From positions 124,001-188,000 of the forward strand of contig NZ_FNHI01000015.1 of NCBI RefSeq assembly GCF_900103455.1: a DNA stretch of 64,000 bases, given 5' to 3'. This document shows positions 50,322 to 58,553 of the stretch, one piece after another. The translations under genes and the position numbers were made by a program. The notes under the pieces were generated by a model. It searched no databases. It was not told the DNA's origin and saw nothing but the letters and a program-made list of their open reading frames with translations. Each line of letters begins with the position of its first letter. Positions within the stretch are counted from its first letter, which is position 1. The DNA comes from Streptomyces wuyuanensis (GTDB lineage Bacteria; Actinomycetota; Actinomycetes; Streptomycetales; Streptomycetaceae).

Positions 50322-50498
50322 ATGTGCCGGAATGCGTCATCGAATTCCAATGCGAGCTCGCCCATGCCGACTTGTAGGGTCCTCACGCGGCGCAATTCGC
50401 GTGCTGCAGGCCATTTCTGCTGCCTCCTGCAGGGAACGCTATGTCAATTCTCCTGATATGTGAATATTATTCGCCGATCGCGCAGGTGAAATATGCAG

Positions 50499-50882
50499 TC
50501 AAACCATATAAGGATAGAGGTGCATGTCCGGCGTTTCGAACTCAAGTGAAGCGCCGATGCTCACTCGTGAGGTATTTCGCGCTGCTTCAATCAGTACGAT
50601 GTCCGTGTCGACCCGCAGCGCTACGACTCCGTCTTCCTCGTCGACCGATTGGACGGTGCCGCGCAGTCGGACTTTCCTATCTGAATACTCTCCCGAAATT
50701 TGATCTGCGCCGGAGGTGAGCCTCCAATCGGAAACAGGTTCCGGGATTTCCAACTCAATGTCGTAAACCCCGGCTACGGGATCACTTTCATCGCGCCAGC
50801 GTCCCCATGCCGACCCGCTTGGTCCAGCGAAGGCGACAATTCTTTCTTGAGTGTCCAGAATTTCGGTGATTGTGATTCTCAT
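50499..50882 (-). CDS. Putative immunity protein of the displaced RHS tip
   Basis: A 127-residue beta-rich acidic protein ('MRITITEILDTQERIVAFAGPSGSAWGRW', 'YDIELEIPEPVSDW', 'VRLRGTVQSVDEEDGVVALRVDTDIVLIEAARN'). It matches no family I recognise. Its base composition is distinctly lower in G+C than the flanks, and it begins 2 bp after the displaced RHS C-terminus on the same strand. In polymorphic-toxin loci this position is held by the cognate immunity gene; the function is inferred from that. Confidence 0.6.
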   Translation of the reverse strand: MRITITEILDTQERIVAFAGPSGSAWGRWRDESDPVAGVYDIELEIPEPVSDWRLTSGADQISGEYSDRKVRLRGTVQSVDEEDGVVALRVDTDIVLIEAARNTSRVSIGASLEFETPDMHLYPYMV

Positions 50883-50884
50883 GT

Positions 50885-51532
50885 CTATTTCAATCCTAGC
50901 GGCACTCGCACCATTGTGTTATCCACGATCGAAGTGTTCGAGGAGGCGATGAAGGTCCAGGTTTCCTTATGGAAATGGAATTTGGTGGGCTTGCTGTTCA
51001 TTTCGTGATCGCCGAGGCGGATGCTGCGCGTGCCGTCGGCTGAAACGAGTCTATTAGGGTCGGGCTGACCAGTACGAGGGTGAATGTTTGTATACGGTCC
51101 ATCCCCGAGGAAATTCTCCCACTCGCTCATTACTTGGTGCGGCTTCAGGGGCTTCGGGGCGATGACCTCCGGTGTGTTGATCACCGTTTCCGGCGGAATG
51201 CATGGTGACAGGCCGAGTGGGTCGACAGTCGTGTAACGAGCAGTCTCAGGGTCGTAGTGCCGGTGGAAGTTGTAGTGCAGCCCCGTCTCCGGGTCGAAGT
51301 ACTGCCCCGGGAAGCGCAGCGGCGTGTACGCCGTGCTCGACCTCGCCCATGTCGTCGTGCCCCACAGCGTGCTGCGCGTGTGCCAGGCCAGTTCGCCCGA
51401 CTCGTCGATGAGTTCGCTCGGGGTGCCCACCAGGTCGGTGATGATGGCGAAGAAGCACTCGTCGATCGCCTCCTGCGAGGCCTGCGAAGGGGTGAGGACC
51501 TTCCGTGTCCTCGCCGGCCATAGGCGCCTCAC
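50885..51532 (-). pseudogene. Displaced RHS toxin C-terminus (orphan tip cassette)
   Basis: A fragment with no natural 5' end. It opens with about 80 residues of RHS core ('FFAIITDLVGTPSELIDESGELAWHTRSTLWGTTTWARSSTAYTPLRFPGQYFDPETGLHYN'), then 'TTVDPLGLSPC' and a toxin-like tip with 'MSEWENFLGDGPYTNIHPRTGQPDPNRLVSADGTRSIRLGDHEMNSKPTKFHFHKETW'. The first part is nearly identical at DNA level to the live RHS gene (52574-52808). The GC-poor tip differs completely from the tip of the live gene. This is the classic orphan-CT arrangement, a reserve toxin that recombination could join to the main gene. The start codon given is nominal. Confidence 0.8.
51243..51477 (-). repeat. RHS-core direct repeat, copy in the orphan cassette
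   Basis: About 235 bp repeated at 52574-52808 (offset 1,331 bp). I read 196 consecutive identical bases (51246-51441) and only a few substitutions after that. It provides homology for recombination between the toxin tips. Confidence 0.88.
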
Positions 51533-51590
51533 GGCGTAACCGGCGATTCACGTTCCCCGTGAGACCCGCGATCATCTTGCGGCCCTCGCC
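51494..51590 (+). repeat. Direct repeat, right copy (degenerate RHH gene 5' end)
   Basis: Partner of the repeat at 49949-50045, with small indels; no reading frame remains. It lies just beyond the RHS core of the orphan cassette. Confidence 0.72.
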
Positions 51591-51640
51591 GTGAGACATC
51601 CTATGGGCGAGTCTGGACCGGCCTTCACGCCAGGCCCCCG

Positions 51641-52126
51641 TCACCCCAGGCTGACACTCCACACGTCGCCGTGCCCAACCCAATCGTCACGCTCTTCGTG
51701 GTCGTTTGAAACCAGCACGGATACCTTGGTCGAAACGAAGCGATATTCCATGAAGTCGCCTTGATCAGTAACCTTCGGATCTTCCAGAGGGTCTTGCAGG
51801 CAGGAAAGCGCCTCGTTCAGCTCATCCCATGTGGCGTACTGGGGAAAATCGACGTGCATGTCCTCTTGCCACCGTCCGGACAAGCTGTGGTTCCTGGCTA
51901 GTTTATGCAGCTCTAGCGAGCCTCCCGTCACGACCCAGTCGGGGCCCGGGTTGAAGTAGAACTCTACAAAGCCGTAGTCCCTGCGCAGTGAGAGACCCTC
52001 TTCGTCAATGACGTCGATGAAGTCGGAGTGGATTGCCTCGTCTACCTGGGTGAGTGTCGATCCGATCCCTACCCCGTGCAGTCGCCCTGATGCGATAAAC
52101 GAGGCAATTACTTGAAGAGCGTTCAC
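51641..52126 (-). CDS. Immunity protein of the live RHS toxin
   Basis: A 161-residue acidic, GC-poor protein ('GVGIGSTLTQVDEAIHSDFIDVIDEEGLSLRRDYGFVEFYFN', 'VDFPQYATWDELNEALSCL', 'VSTKVSVLVSNDHEERDDWVGHGDVWSVSL'). The 'GIGSTLTQVDEAI...LRRDYGFVEFYF' arrangement recurs in proteins beside actinobacterial RHS toxins; I do not know a family name. Its ATG overlaps the RHS stop (ATGA), so it is made together with the toxin and most likely neutralises it. Confidence 0.75.
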   Translation of the reverse strand: MNALQVIASFIASGRLHGVGIGSTLTQVDEAIHSDFIDVIDEEGLSLRRDYGFVEFYFNPGPDWVVTGGSLELHKLARNHSLSGRWQEDMHVDFPQYATWDELNEALSCLQDPLEDPKVTDQGDFMEYRFVSTKVSVLVSNDHEERDDWVGHGDVWSVSLG

Positions 52127-55100
52127 GGCCAGTTCTCCAGCTTTTCGATCAGCGCTTGCATTTCCGCCGAGCGGTTCTTTTTGTTTCCCCAGTTGTGATC
52201 GAGCATATGCTCTTGTGCGGACTTGGCCTTGGCTAGGAGGTCATCGCGCAATTTAGGGTCACTGTTGACGGCGTCGACGGCTGCCTTGACGCTCTTATCG
52301 GACGCCCATCCCGTCTCGAGCCTGATCGGCTCTCCGGTGATGGTTCCACTATCGTCGACATAGATTCGAACTTCGTCTTCGAGCCCTGGCTTTTTCTTCA
52401 ACGGAATGTGGATGTGTGCTCCTTTCGTCGCCCAGTCGGAGGCCACAGGGGAAACGCGAATCTTGCAGGGTTTCAGGCCGAGAGGATCGGACCAAGTGAG
52501 GGGGTTGGCCACGTACATGGCCGGACTTGGTGCGGGTTCGAGCCCGAGAGGGTCGGAGCTGACGTACCGTCCCGTTTCAGGGTCGTAGTGCCGGTGGAAG
52601 TTGTAGTGCAGCCCCGTCTCCGGGTCGAAGTACTGCCCCGGGAAGCGCAGCGGCGTGTACGCCGTGCTCGACCTCGCCCATGTCGTCGTGCCCCACAGCG
52701 TGCTGCGCGTGTGCCAGGCCAGTTCGCCCGACTCGTCGATGAGTTCGCTCGGGGTGCCCACCAGGTCGGTGACGATGGCGAAGAAGCGCTCGTCGATCGC
52801 TTCCTGCGGCGCACGCGATGCAGGCGAGGACGGCGACGCTTGTGACCCGTCCGCCGGGAGGATGCGTTCCGTCTGGGCCAGCGGGCGGAGGCCGTCGTGG
52901 TCCCAGGTCAGGGACACCGGATGGGGCAGGTCCACGGACTCCGCCGTCTGTTCGCACAGCGTCGCGCCGTCCCAGGTGAACGACACCCGTTCGACCACCG
53001 TGACGCCGTCGTCACCGAGGCGCTGCTTCGCGATGCGGCGGCCCAGCGCGTCGTAGTGGTAGCGCCACACCGTTCCGTCCGGTGTGGTCACGGATGTGAG
53101 CCGGTCCTCCGCGTCCCACGCGTAGCGCCAGGTGTCCGGTTTGCGTGACAGGCGGGTCTTCTGGCGCAGCACGACGCGGCCCTGCGCGTCGTGCTCGTAG
53201 CGGACGCCGCCCGCGCGGGTGACGCGGGTGCCCGTGTAGGCGCGGGAACCCGTGGCCTCCTGGCCGGGGTGCGTGTCGGGCCAGGACGCGTCGGTCTGGT
53301 TGCCCGCCGCGTCGTAGGCGTAGCGCTCGGTCCAGTTCGCGGCGTGGACCGCGGTGACGCGCCCCTCGGCGTCCAGGTCGAACGTCCTCGTGCCGGAGAG
53401 CCGGTCGTCGATGCCGACGAGGTGGCCGTCCGCGCGGTAGGAGTAGCCGCGCCGCTGGAGGCTGCCGCTCGCGCCCGTGACGTGCTGGTCCGTGAGCCGG
53501 CCCATCACGTCGAAGGCGTGGTGGAGCGTGACCGTCCCGCCGATGCGGCGGGCGAGTTCCCGGCCCGCCGCGTCACGGTCGAAGCCGATCGTGCGTCCCG
53601 AGGTCGTCAGCTCCGCGCGGTGCCCGGCGGCGTCGTACGACCAGGAGCTGACCGCACCACCGGGCGTCGTCCTCCCGGTCCGCCTGCCCAGGACGTCGTA
53701 CGCGAACGTCGTCTCGCGGCCGTCGACCGACTCCGACCTCAGCCGGCCGTAGCGGTCGCGCAGCCGGGTCAAGGTCGCGTCCGGCCCCGCCGCCACCGCG
53801 AGTTCGTCGAAGACGTCGTACTCGTACGTGGTGACGGACCCCTCGGCGTCCTTGCGGACGACCTGGCCGAGCGCGTTGCGTGTGAACCGCACGCGCTGGC
53901 CGAGGCCGTTGCTGCGGGACGCGAGGCGGCCGGCCGCGTCGTACTCGTACGCAAGGGTCCGGTCGTCGAAGTCGGTCTCGGACTTGAGCAGGCCGACGGG
54001 GTCGTATTCGTAGTCCCAGGTCAGGCCCTGGGGGTTGGTCACCCGGGTCAGACGCAGATTGGAGTCGTGGGCGAACTCGTACCGCACCCCGTCCGGGCCC
54101 GTCCGTGCCACGAGGAGGTCGAAGTCCGTGTACTCGAAGGTGGTGACACCGCCCATGGCGTCGGTGTGGGTGGTGCAGTTGCCCTCGCCGTCGTACGTCC
54201 ACGACTGCACGCTGCCGTCCGCCTCGACGCGCCGCGCGAGCTTGCCCTCGACCGTCCATTCCAGCCGCGTCACCGCGCCGAGCGGGTCCGTGATCGCGAC
54301 CGGCCGGCCGAAGGGGTCCCGTTCGCAGCGTGTGGTCGCGCCCAGCGGGTCGGTGATCTCCAGCGGAAGCCCGGCCCGGTCGCAGCGCACGCGCGTGGTG
54401 TGTCCCAGGGCGTCCGTGACCGAGGTCGGATGCCCCGCTCCGTCGTACGTGAAGTGCGTCGTCGCGCCCGCGGCGTCCGTCGCGGAGGTGCGGTTGCCGC
54501 GTTCGTCGTACGTCCGGCGTACCACCGTCCCGTCGGCGCCCCGGACGCGCACCGGCAGGCCCAGGCCGTCGTACTCGGCCGTCAGTTCGCGGCCGTCCGG
54601 ACGCCGCACGGCCACCGGGCGCCCGGCCTCGTCGTACGACGTGCTGGTGACGTGGCCGAGCGGGTCGACGGTGGCGAGGAGCCGGTTGAACGGGTCGTAC
54701 TCGAAGCGGGTGACGGCGCCGTTCGCGTCGATCTCGGCGACGACCTGCTGGCGTTCGTTGACCACATGGCGCTTGGTGTGGCCGAGGCCGTCGGTCATCG
54801 AGGTCATGCGCAGGCCGGTGTCCGGGTCCGAGTCGTCCCAGGTGAAGTGGGATTCGACGTGGCCGTTCGTGCCGGACTGGTACACGCACCGGTCGAGGCC
54901 GTCGTAGACGTAGTCGTAGTGGCTGCCGTTGGTGTCGGTCCACGACGTCATGCGGCCGAGGTCGTCGTAGCCGAACCGCACCGGCAGGCCGGTGGAGTTG
55001 ACGACCTCGGTCAGATGGCCGTCCGTGTAGCCGTACCGAAGGATCTCCACGTCCGAGCCGTCGGCGGCCGCGCCCGCGAGGTGCAGGGCGGTGACCCTGC

Positions 55101-56796
55101 CCTCGTCCGTGGTGAGCTTCAGGTGGTAGCCGGCGTGGTGCACGATCGACGTCGGAGCGCCGGACTCGTCGTGGTCGAAGCTGATCCAGCGGCCGTTGCG
55201 GTCGTCGAGTTGCGCCAGGAGTGCCAGTTCGTCGGTGTGGTCGGTGAAGTGCCACACCCGGCCGGTGTCCGGGTCGGTGACCGTGTAACCGCCGTCCGTA
55301 CGCTCCAGGGGCCAGCGCCTGCCGTGCGTGGGCAGCACCCGGACGCCCGGTGCGGGATGCGGGTAGGCGAGCAGGCTGCCTTCGTCGCAGGCGAGGACGA
55401 CGCCCTCGGAGTCGATCTCCAGACGCTGGTCCACGGTGCTGGACCACGTCGGGCCGAACCAGCGGCCCGCCCGGTACGACGAGTCGAAGGTGCGCCGGAA
55501 CACCAGCGGCAGCGAGGCGGGGAGGGCGATGTCGGTCTGCGGCAGCAGGACGCGGCCGCTCGCGATGTCGACCGGGTCTCCGTCGCACTTGGTCTCACTG
55601 CACTGCTTGCCCTTGCCGTCGGGGTCCTTGGTGTGCCCGTCGCGGACCTTCGACGGGCTGTCGGGTACGCCCTTCATCCCGGCCCTGATCCCGCCCCGGA
55701 CCAGCCCGGCGCCCTTGCTGCCGACGATCTCCGGGATGAGGCGCCCCAGGAACTCCGACGGATCGCCCTTCGCCGCGTCCCAGGCGTTCTTCAGCGCGCG
55801 GTCGGGGTTCGCGGCGGTGGAGACGAGCCCGGCGAGGGTCATGTTGAGACCCTTGTAGTACTCGGCCGGGTGCGTCAGGTTGTACGGATCGAGAGGGTTG
55901 ACCGAGCGGACGAAGTTGACGAGGCCGGCCGCCCCCTTGACGACGCCACCGGTCAGATGGGTCATCTCCACGCCCTGGGCCAGGCTGTAGTCCGCCAGCT
56001 CGAGCTTGACCTTGTCGCGGCCCGTGGGCTCCTCCGGAGCATGGGCCATGGCCGCCGTGACCGCCGTCTTCGCGGTGTCCGCGGCCTCGTTGCGGTGCCG
56101 GCGGGCCTCCTTCAGGATCTCCTGCGCCCGCTGCCGCTTCGCCTTGCCGGGGTCGGTGAACGGGCCGGGCCGGGGCGGGGGACTGTCGCTGTTGCGGGCG
56201 GCGTTGTAGGCGTCGACCTTCTTGTTGTACGCGTCGGCCGCCGTTTTGGAGTCCGCGTCGCCCTCCTGGTAGAGGGCGATGGCCTCCCGCGCCTTGCCCT
56301 GGGCGGAGGTGACCGCCTTCGCATAGGTCTCCAGTGCCTTCGCCGCGGCCTCGAAGGCGTCGGCGGCGTGCAGCCAGTCCGTCGGCAGCGTCTCGATCTT
56401 CTTGCGGAAGGTGTCCGCCGCCTCGCCCTTCCAGTGGGCCGAGTCGAGCTTCTTCATCCCGCCGCCGACGAGGTCGAACGCCTTCTGGAAGTCGCGGAGG
56501 TTCTTCACCGTGGAGGTGATCGCCTCCGGGTTCCCGTGGATGAGCTCGTTGGCCTCCTCGGTCTGCCCGAGTTGCTGCTCGCCCACGTCGGCGCCGAGCG
56601 AGGAGGCGGTCTCGTCGCCCCAGTCCTCGACGCTGTCCGCCCAGTCGTCCGCACCGACCTTCTCCAGGCCCTCGCCGATCCGGTCGGTCGTCCAGTCGAC
56701 TCCCTCGCCGACCTTCTCCTTGGCCCTGTCGATGCCGCTGTCGACGACGTCGATGCCCTTGTCGAGGGCCTTTCCCAGATCGCCCAGATCCACCAT
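52123..56796 (-). CDS. RHS/YD-repeat polymorphic toxin with T7SS-type N-terminus
   Basis: A 1557-residue polymorphic toxin. Residues about 1-260 are helical and WXG100-like ('DSAHWKGEAADTFRKKIETLPTDW', long charged helices), pointing to type VII-like export. A DUF6531 start ('CDGDPVDIASGRVLLPQTDIALP') lies near 403. YD/RHS repeats ('YDAAGRLASRSNGLGQ', 'YDVLGRRTGRTTPGG') fill about 500-1350, ending in the core 'LVGTPSELIDESGELAWHTRS...FPGQYFDPETGLHYNFHRHYDPETGRYVSSDPLGL'. The last 115 residues ('PVASDWATKGAHIHIPLKKKPGLEDEVRIYV...') are the GC-poor toxic tip; I recognise no catalytic motif. ATG 56796 overlaps the upstream stop and has GGGGGAG eight bases away. Confidence 0.9.
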   Translation of the reverse strand: MVDLGDLGKALDKGIDVVDSGIDRAKEKVGEGVDWTTDRIGEGLEKVGADDWADSVEDWGDETASSLGADVGEQQLGQTEEANELIHGNPEAITSTVKNLRDFQKAFDLVGGGMKKLDSAHWKGEAADTFRKKIETLPTDWLHAADAFEAAAKALETYAKAVTSAQGKAREAIALYQEGDADSKTAADAYNKKVDAYNAARNSDSPPPRPGPFTDPGKAKRQRAQEILKEARRHRNEAADTAKTAVTAAMAHAPEEPTGRDKVKLELADYSLAQGVEMTHLTGGVVKGAAGLVNFVRSVNPLDPYNLTHPAEYYKGLNMTLAGLVSTAANPDRALKNAWDAAKGDPSEFLGRLIPEIVGSKGAGLVRGGIRAGMKGVPDSPSKVRDGHTKDPDGKGKQCSETKCDGDPVDIASGRVLLPQTDIALPASLPLVFRRTFDSSYRAGRWFGPTWSSTVDQRLEIDSEGVVLACDEGSLLAYPHPAPGVRVLPTHGRRWPLERTDGGYTVTDPDTGRVWHFTDHTDELALLAQLDDRNGRWISFDHDESGAPTSIVHHAGYHLKLTTDEGRVTALHLAGAAADGSDVEILRYGYTDGHLTEVVNSTGLPVRFGYDDLGRMTSWTDTNGSHYDYVYDGLDRCVYQSGTNGHVESHFTWDDSDPDTGLRMTSMTDGLGHTKRHVVNERQQVVAEIDANGAVTRFEYDPFNRLLATVDPLGHVTSTSYDEAGRPVAVRRPDGRELTAEYDGLGLPVRVRGADGTVVRRTYDERGNRTSATDAAGATTHFTYDGAGHPTSVTDALGHTTRVRCDRAGLPLEITDPLGATTRCERDPFGRPVAITDPLGAVTRLEWTVEGKLARRVEADGSVQSWTYDGEGNCTTHTDAMGGVTTFEYTDFDLLVARTGPDGVRYEFAHDSNLRLTRVTNPQGLTWDYEYDPVGLLKSETDFDDRTLAYEYDAAGRLASRSNGLGQRVRFTRNALGQVVRKDAEGSVTTYEYDVFDELAVAAGPDATLTRLRDRYGRLRSESVDGRETTFAYDVLGRRTGRTTPGGAVSSWSYDAAGHRAELTTSGRTIGFDRDAAGRELARRIGGTVTLHHAFDVMGRLTDQHVTGASGSLQRRGYSYRADGHLVGIDDRLSGTRTFDLDAEGRVTAVHAANWTERYAYDAAGNQTDASWPDTHPGQEATGSRAYTGTRVTRAGGVRYEHDAQGRVVLRQKTRLSRKPDTWRYAWDAEDRLTSVTTPDGTVWRYHYDALGRRIAKQRLGDDGVTVVERVSFTWDGATLCEQTAESVDLPHPVSLTWDHDGLRPLAQTERILPADGSQASPSSPASRAPQEAIDERFFAIVTDLVGTPSELIDESGELAWHTRSTLWGTTTWARSSTAYTPLRFPGQYFDPETGLHYNFHRHYDPETGRYVSSDPLGLEPAPSPAMYVANPLTWSDPLGLKPCKIRVSPVASDWATKGAHIHIPLKKKPGLEDEVRIYVDDSGTITGEPIRLETGWASDKSVKAAVDAVNSDPKLRDDLLAKAKSAQEHMLDHNWGNKKNRSAEMQALIEKLENWP
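52574..52808 (-). repeat. RHS-core direct repeat, copy in the live toxin gene
   Basis: Partner of 51243-51477. It codes the last conserved RHS-core segment just before the variable tip. Confidence 0.88.
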
Positions 56797-57443
56797 CAGC
56801 GGCGCTCCCCCCAACGCGGCTCCTCGGCCTGCGCGATCGTCTCCTGCGACGGATCCAGCGTCTCGCGCAGTTCGGCGTCCGTCGCCTCACGCAGCTTCGG
56901 GTCGATGAGCCCCTGGCGCTCGAAGGCGTCCATCTGCGCGTCCATCACGTCGTAACCGGTGTTCTTCCAGGTCTGTTTGACCTCCTGGTGCGCCTCGGAG
57001 AAGGACTCGGCGCTCCAGTCGGGGTCGTCGATGGCGGACTGCGTGCTGATCTCGTCCCAGCTCTTGCCCTTGACCTCGTCCTCGCTGAGGTGCGGGTTGC
57101 CGTTGAGCGAGTTCACGCCGATCTTGATCGAGTCCTTGACGTACTGCTCCTGCTCGGCGAACGAGCCCGCCGAGAGGCCGACGGCCTGCGCGAACCCGTT
57201 CCCCTTCAGCGTCAGCGCCCGGACGCCCCACTCCCAGCGGTCGCAGAACGTACGGAACGCGTCGGCGAGACCGCCGTGGCCGAGCTCCACCCCGGACAGG
57301 GAGAGCTCCGAGAAGCCGCGCCCCGCGGTCGCCTCGCCGATCATGCCGAGGTCCTTGAGCTCGGAATGCGCGAGGTCGATGCCCTTCACGATGGCGGCGA
57401 GCGCCTCGGGCGGCGCCTTGAGATCAGGATCCCGCCCGGTCAT
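56796..57443 (-). CDS. WXG-associated hypothetical protein of the RHS operon
   Basis: A 215-residue helical, acidic protein. 'GIDLAHSELKDLGMIGEATAGRGFSELSLSGVELGHGGLADAFRTFCDRWEWGVRALTLKGNGFAQAVGLSAG' resembles WXG100/ESAT-6-like and DUF6507-style helper proteins found before RHS toxins. The rest ('SWDEISTQSAIDDPDWSAESFSEAHQEVKQTWKNTGYDVMD') is acidic. It may be a chaperone or co-secreted partner (inference). ATG 57443 overlaps the SseB-like gene by 20 bp, and its stop overlaps the toxin ATG. Confidence 0.7.
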   Translation of the reverse strand: MTGRDPDLKAPPEALAAIVKGIDLAHSELKDLGMIGEATAGRGFSELSLSGVELGHGGLADAFRTFCDRWEWGVRALTLKGNGFAQAVGLSAGSFAEQEQYVKDSIKIGVNSLNGNPHLSEDEVKGKSWDEISTQSAIDDPDWSAESFSEAHQEVKQTWKNTGYDVMDAQMDAFERQGLIDPKLREATDAELRETLDPSQETIAQAEEPRWGERR

Positions 57444-58026
57444 CGCGCGCCCCCGTTCCGTTCCCCGTCTCGCCGAGATCCACCGCCACCGCGTCGGGCA
57501 CGATGCCCCTGACCGGCGGGAACAGCATGCCGTCGTCGCTGCCCGCGTCGAGGGCCACACCGCCCGGCCCCGGCAGCTCGGGCACCATCACGTCCAGCAG
57601 GCGGGCGCCGAGGATCCTCCGGTACTTCCACTCGCGGCGGGCCTCGCCCCGCGCCAGGGCGAAGCGCGCCAGGGCCTCCTCGTTCGAGAAGGCACAGATC
57701 CAGCGGACACCGTTCAGATCGGCGGTCCACAGGCTGTCGTGCTCGTCGAACGGTACGAGTACGGCGGTACGCCGGAATTCCCCGAGCAACCGCGCAAACT
57801 GCCGCCTCGCCGCAGTCAGTTCGCGGTCGTCCGCCCCGCCCGCGGTCCCGCCCACGGCCACGCCCGCCCTCGTGTTCGCCGCGCCTGAATCCGGTGTTTC
57901 CGGCACTTCGGGCGCGGTGTGGTCGATGGAGTCGCCGGCCGGCGGTGCGGATGCGGTCCAGTCGGCCAAGTCGGCCAGTTTTGAGGCCCGATCGGTCCGC
58001 GAAGTGTCATCCCCGTTGTCACTCAC
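57424..58026 (-). CDS. SseB-like protein, first gene of the RHS operon
   Basis: A 200-residue protein. After an acidic, disordered N-terminus (about 65 residues), 'ARRQFARLLGEFRRTAVLVPFDEHDSLWTADLNGVRWICAFSNEEALARFALARGE' fits the SseB N-terminal domain; 'DVMVPELPGPGGVALDAGSDDGMLFPP' is the matching C-terminal strand pair. SseB-like proteins accompany secretion substrates, including streptomycete RHS and WXG loci. It opens a four-gene operon (SseB-like, WXG-like, toxin, immunity) linked by start/stop overlaps. Confidence 0.75.
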   Translation of the reverse strand: MSDNGDDTSRTDRASKLADLADWTASAPPAGDSIDHTAPEVPETPDSGAANTRAGVAVGGTAGGADDRELTAARRQFARLLGEFRRTAVLVPFDEHDSLWTADLNGVRWICAFSNEEALARFALARGEARREWKYRRILGARLLDVMVPELPGPGGVALDAGSDDGMLFPPVRGIVPDAVAVDLGETGNGTGARDDRAGS

Positions 58027-58553
58027 GGCGGAATGCTGTCATGGGGCCGTTCCCGAATGCAACGCGTAATTGCGCCTCAAAACAGGGCGATTGGGGCGTG
58101 TTCGGGCGGCCTCTCCTACGGGAGAGGGAGCCGGCTCCGCGCGAGGGCCGGGGTGCCGGGTCACTGCCGTCGGCCGTCTCCTGGATCTCCTCCGGCGGCT
58201 GGGATCACGGCGCGGAACGCGTCGAGGGCGGCAGTCGAGTGGTCTCACGACGGCTTCCTCGCGCATAGGCGTTCCCGGCCCGTTCCCGTCGACACGAACG
58301 CGGGACACGCGTACTCCTCCTCCGTACCGAGGCGTGCACCTCGGACCCCGGTGCCGGGTGCTCGATCGCCGATCACCGGGACCCCGCCCCCGCCGGAGCC
58401 CGCGCCCCGTACCTCCGCGTCCCCGGATGGTACGTCCGCCCCGCTCGCAACTTCTCGGCCCGCGCTCCCGCGCACCCCCTCTCACCGACCCTTTTCGGCG
58501 CATACGCCCCCACCCCCCGTCCCGCTGTCCGTCCGCGCTCGTATGCTCGCTGC
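58027..58553. other. Intergenic region between divergent RHS operon and fbiC
   Basis: 527 bp with no credible gene. An AT-richer patch at about 58045-58100 probably holds the RHS-operon promoter on the minus strand. Overlapping open frames run through but encode low-complexity Arg/Pro/Ser. No clear operator or hairpin was found. Confidence 0.4.

Noticed and set aside
53191..56955. A 1254-residue open frame antisense to the RHS toxin gene
   Set aside because: Shadow of the repetitive YD-coding DNA; no domain, composition typical of an antisense frame.
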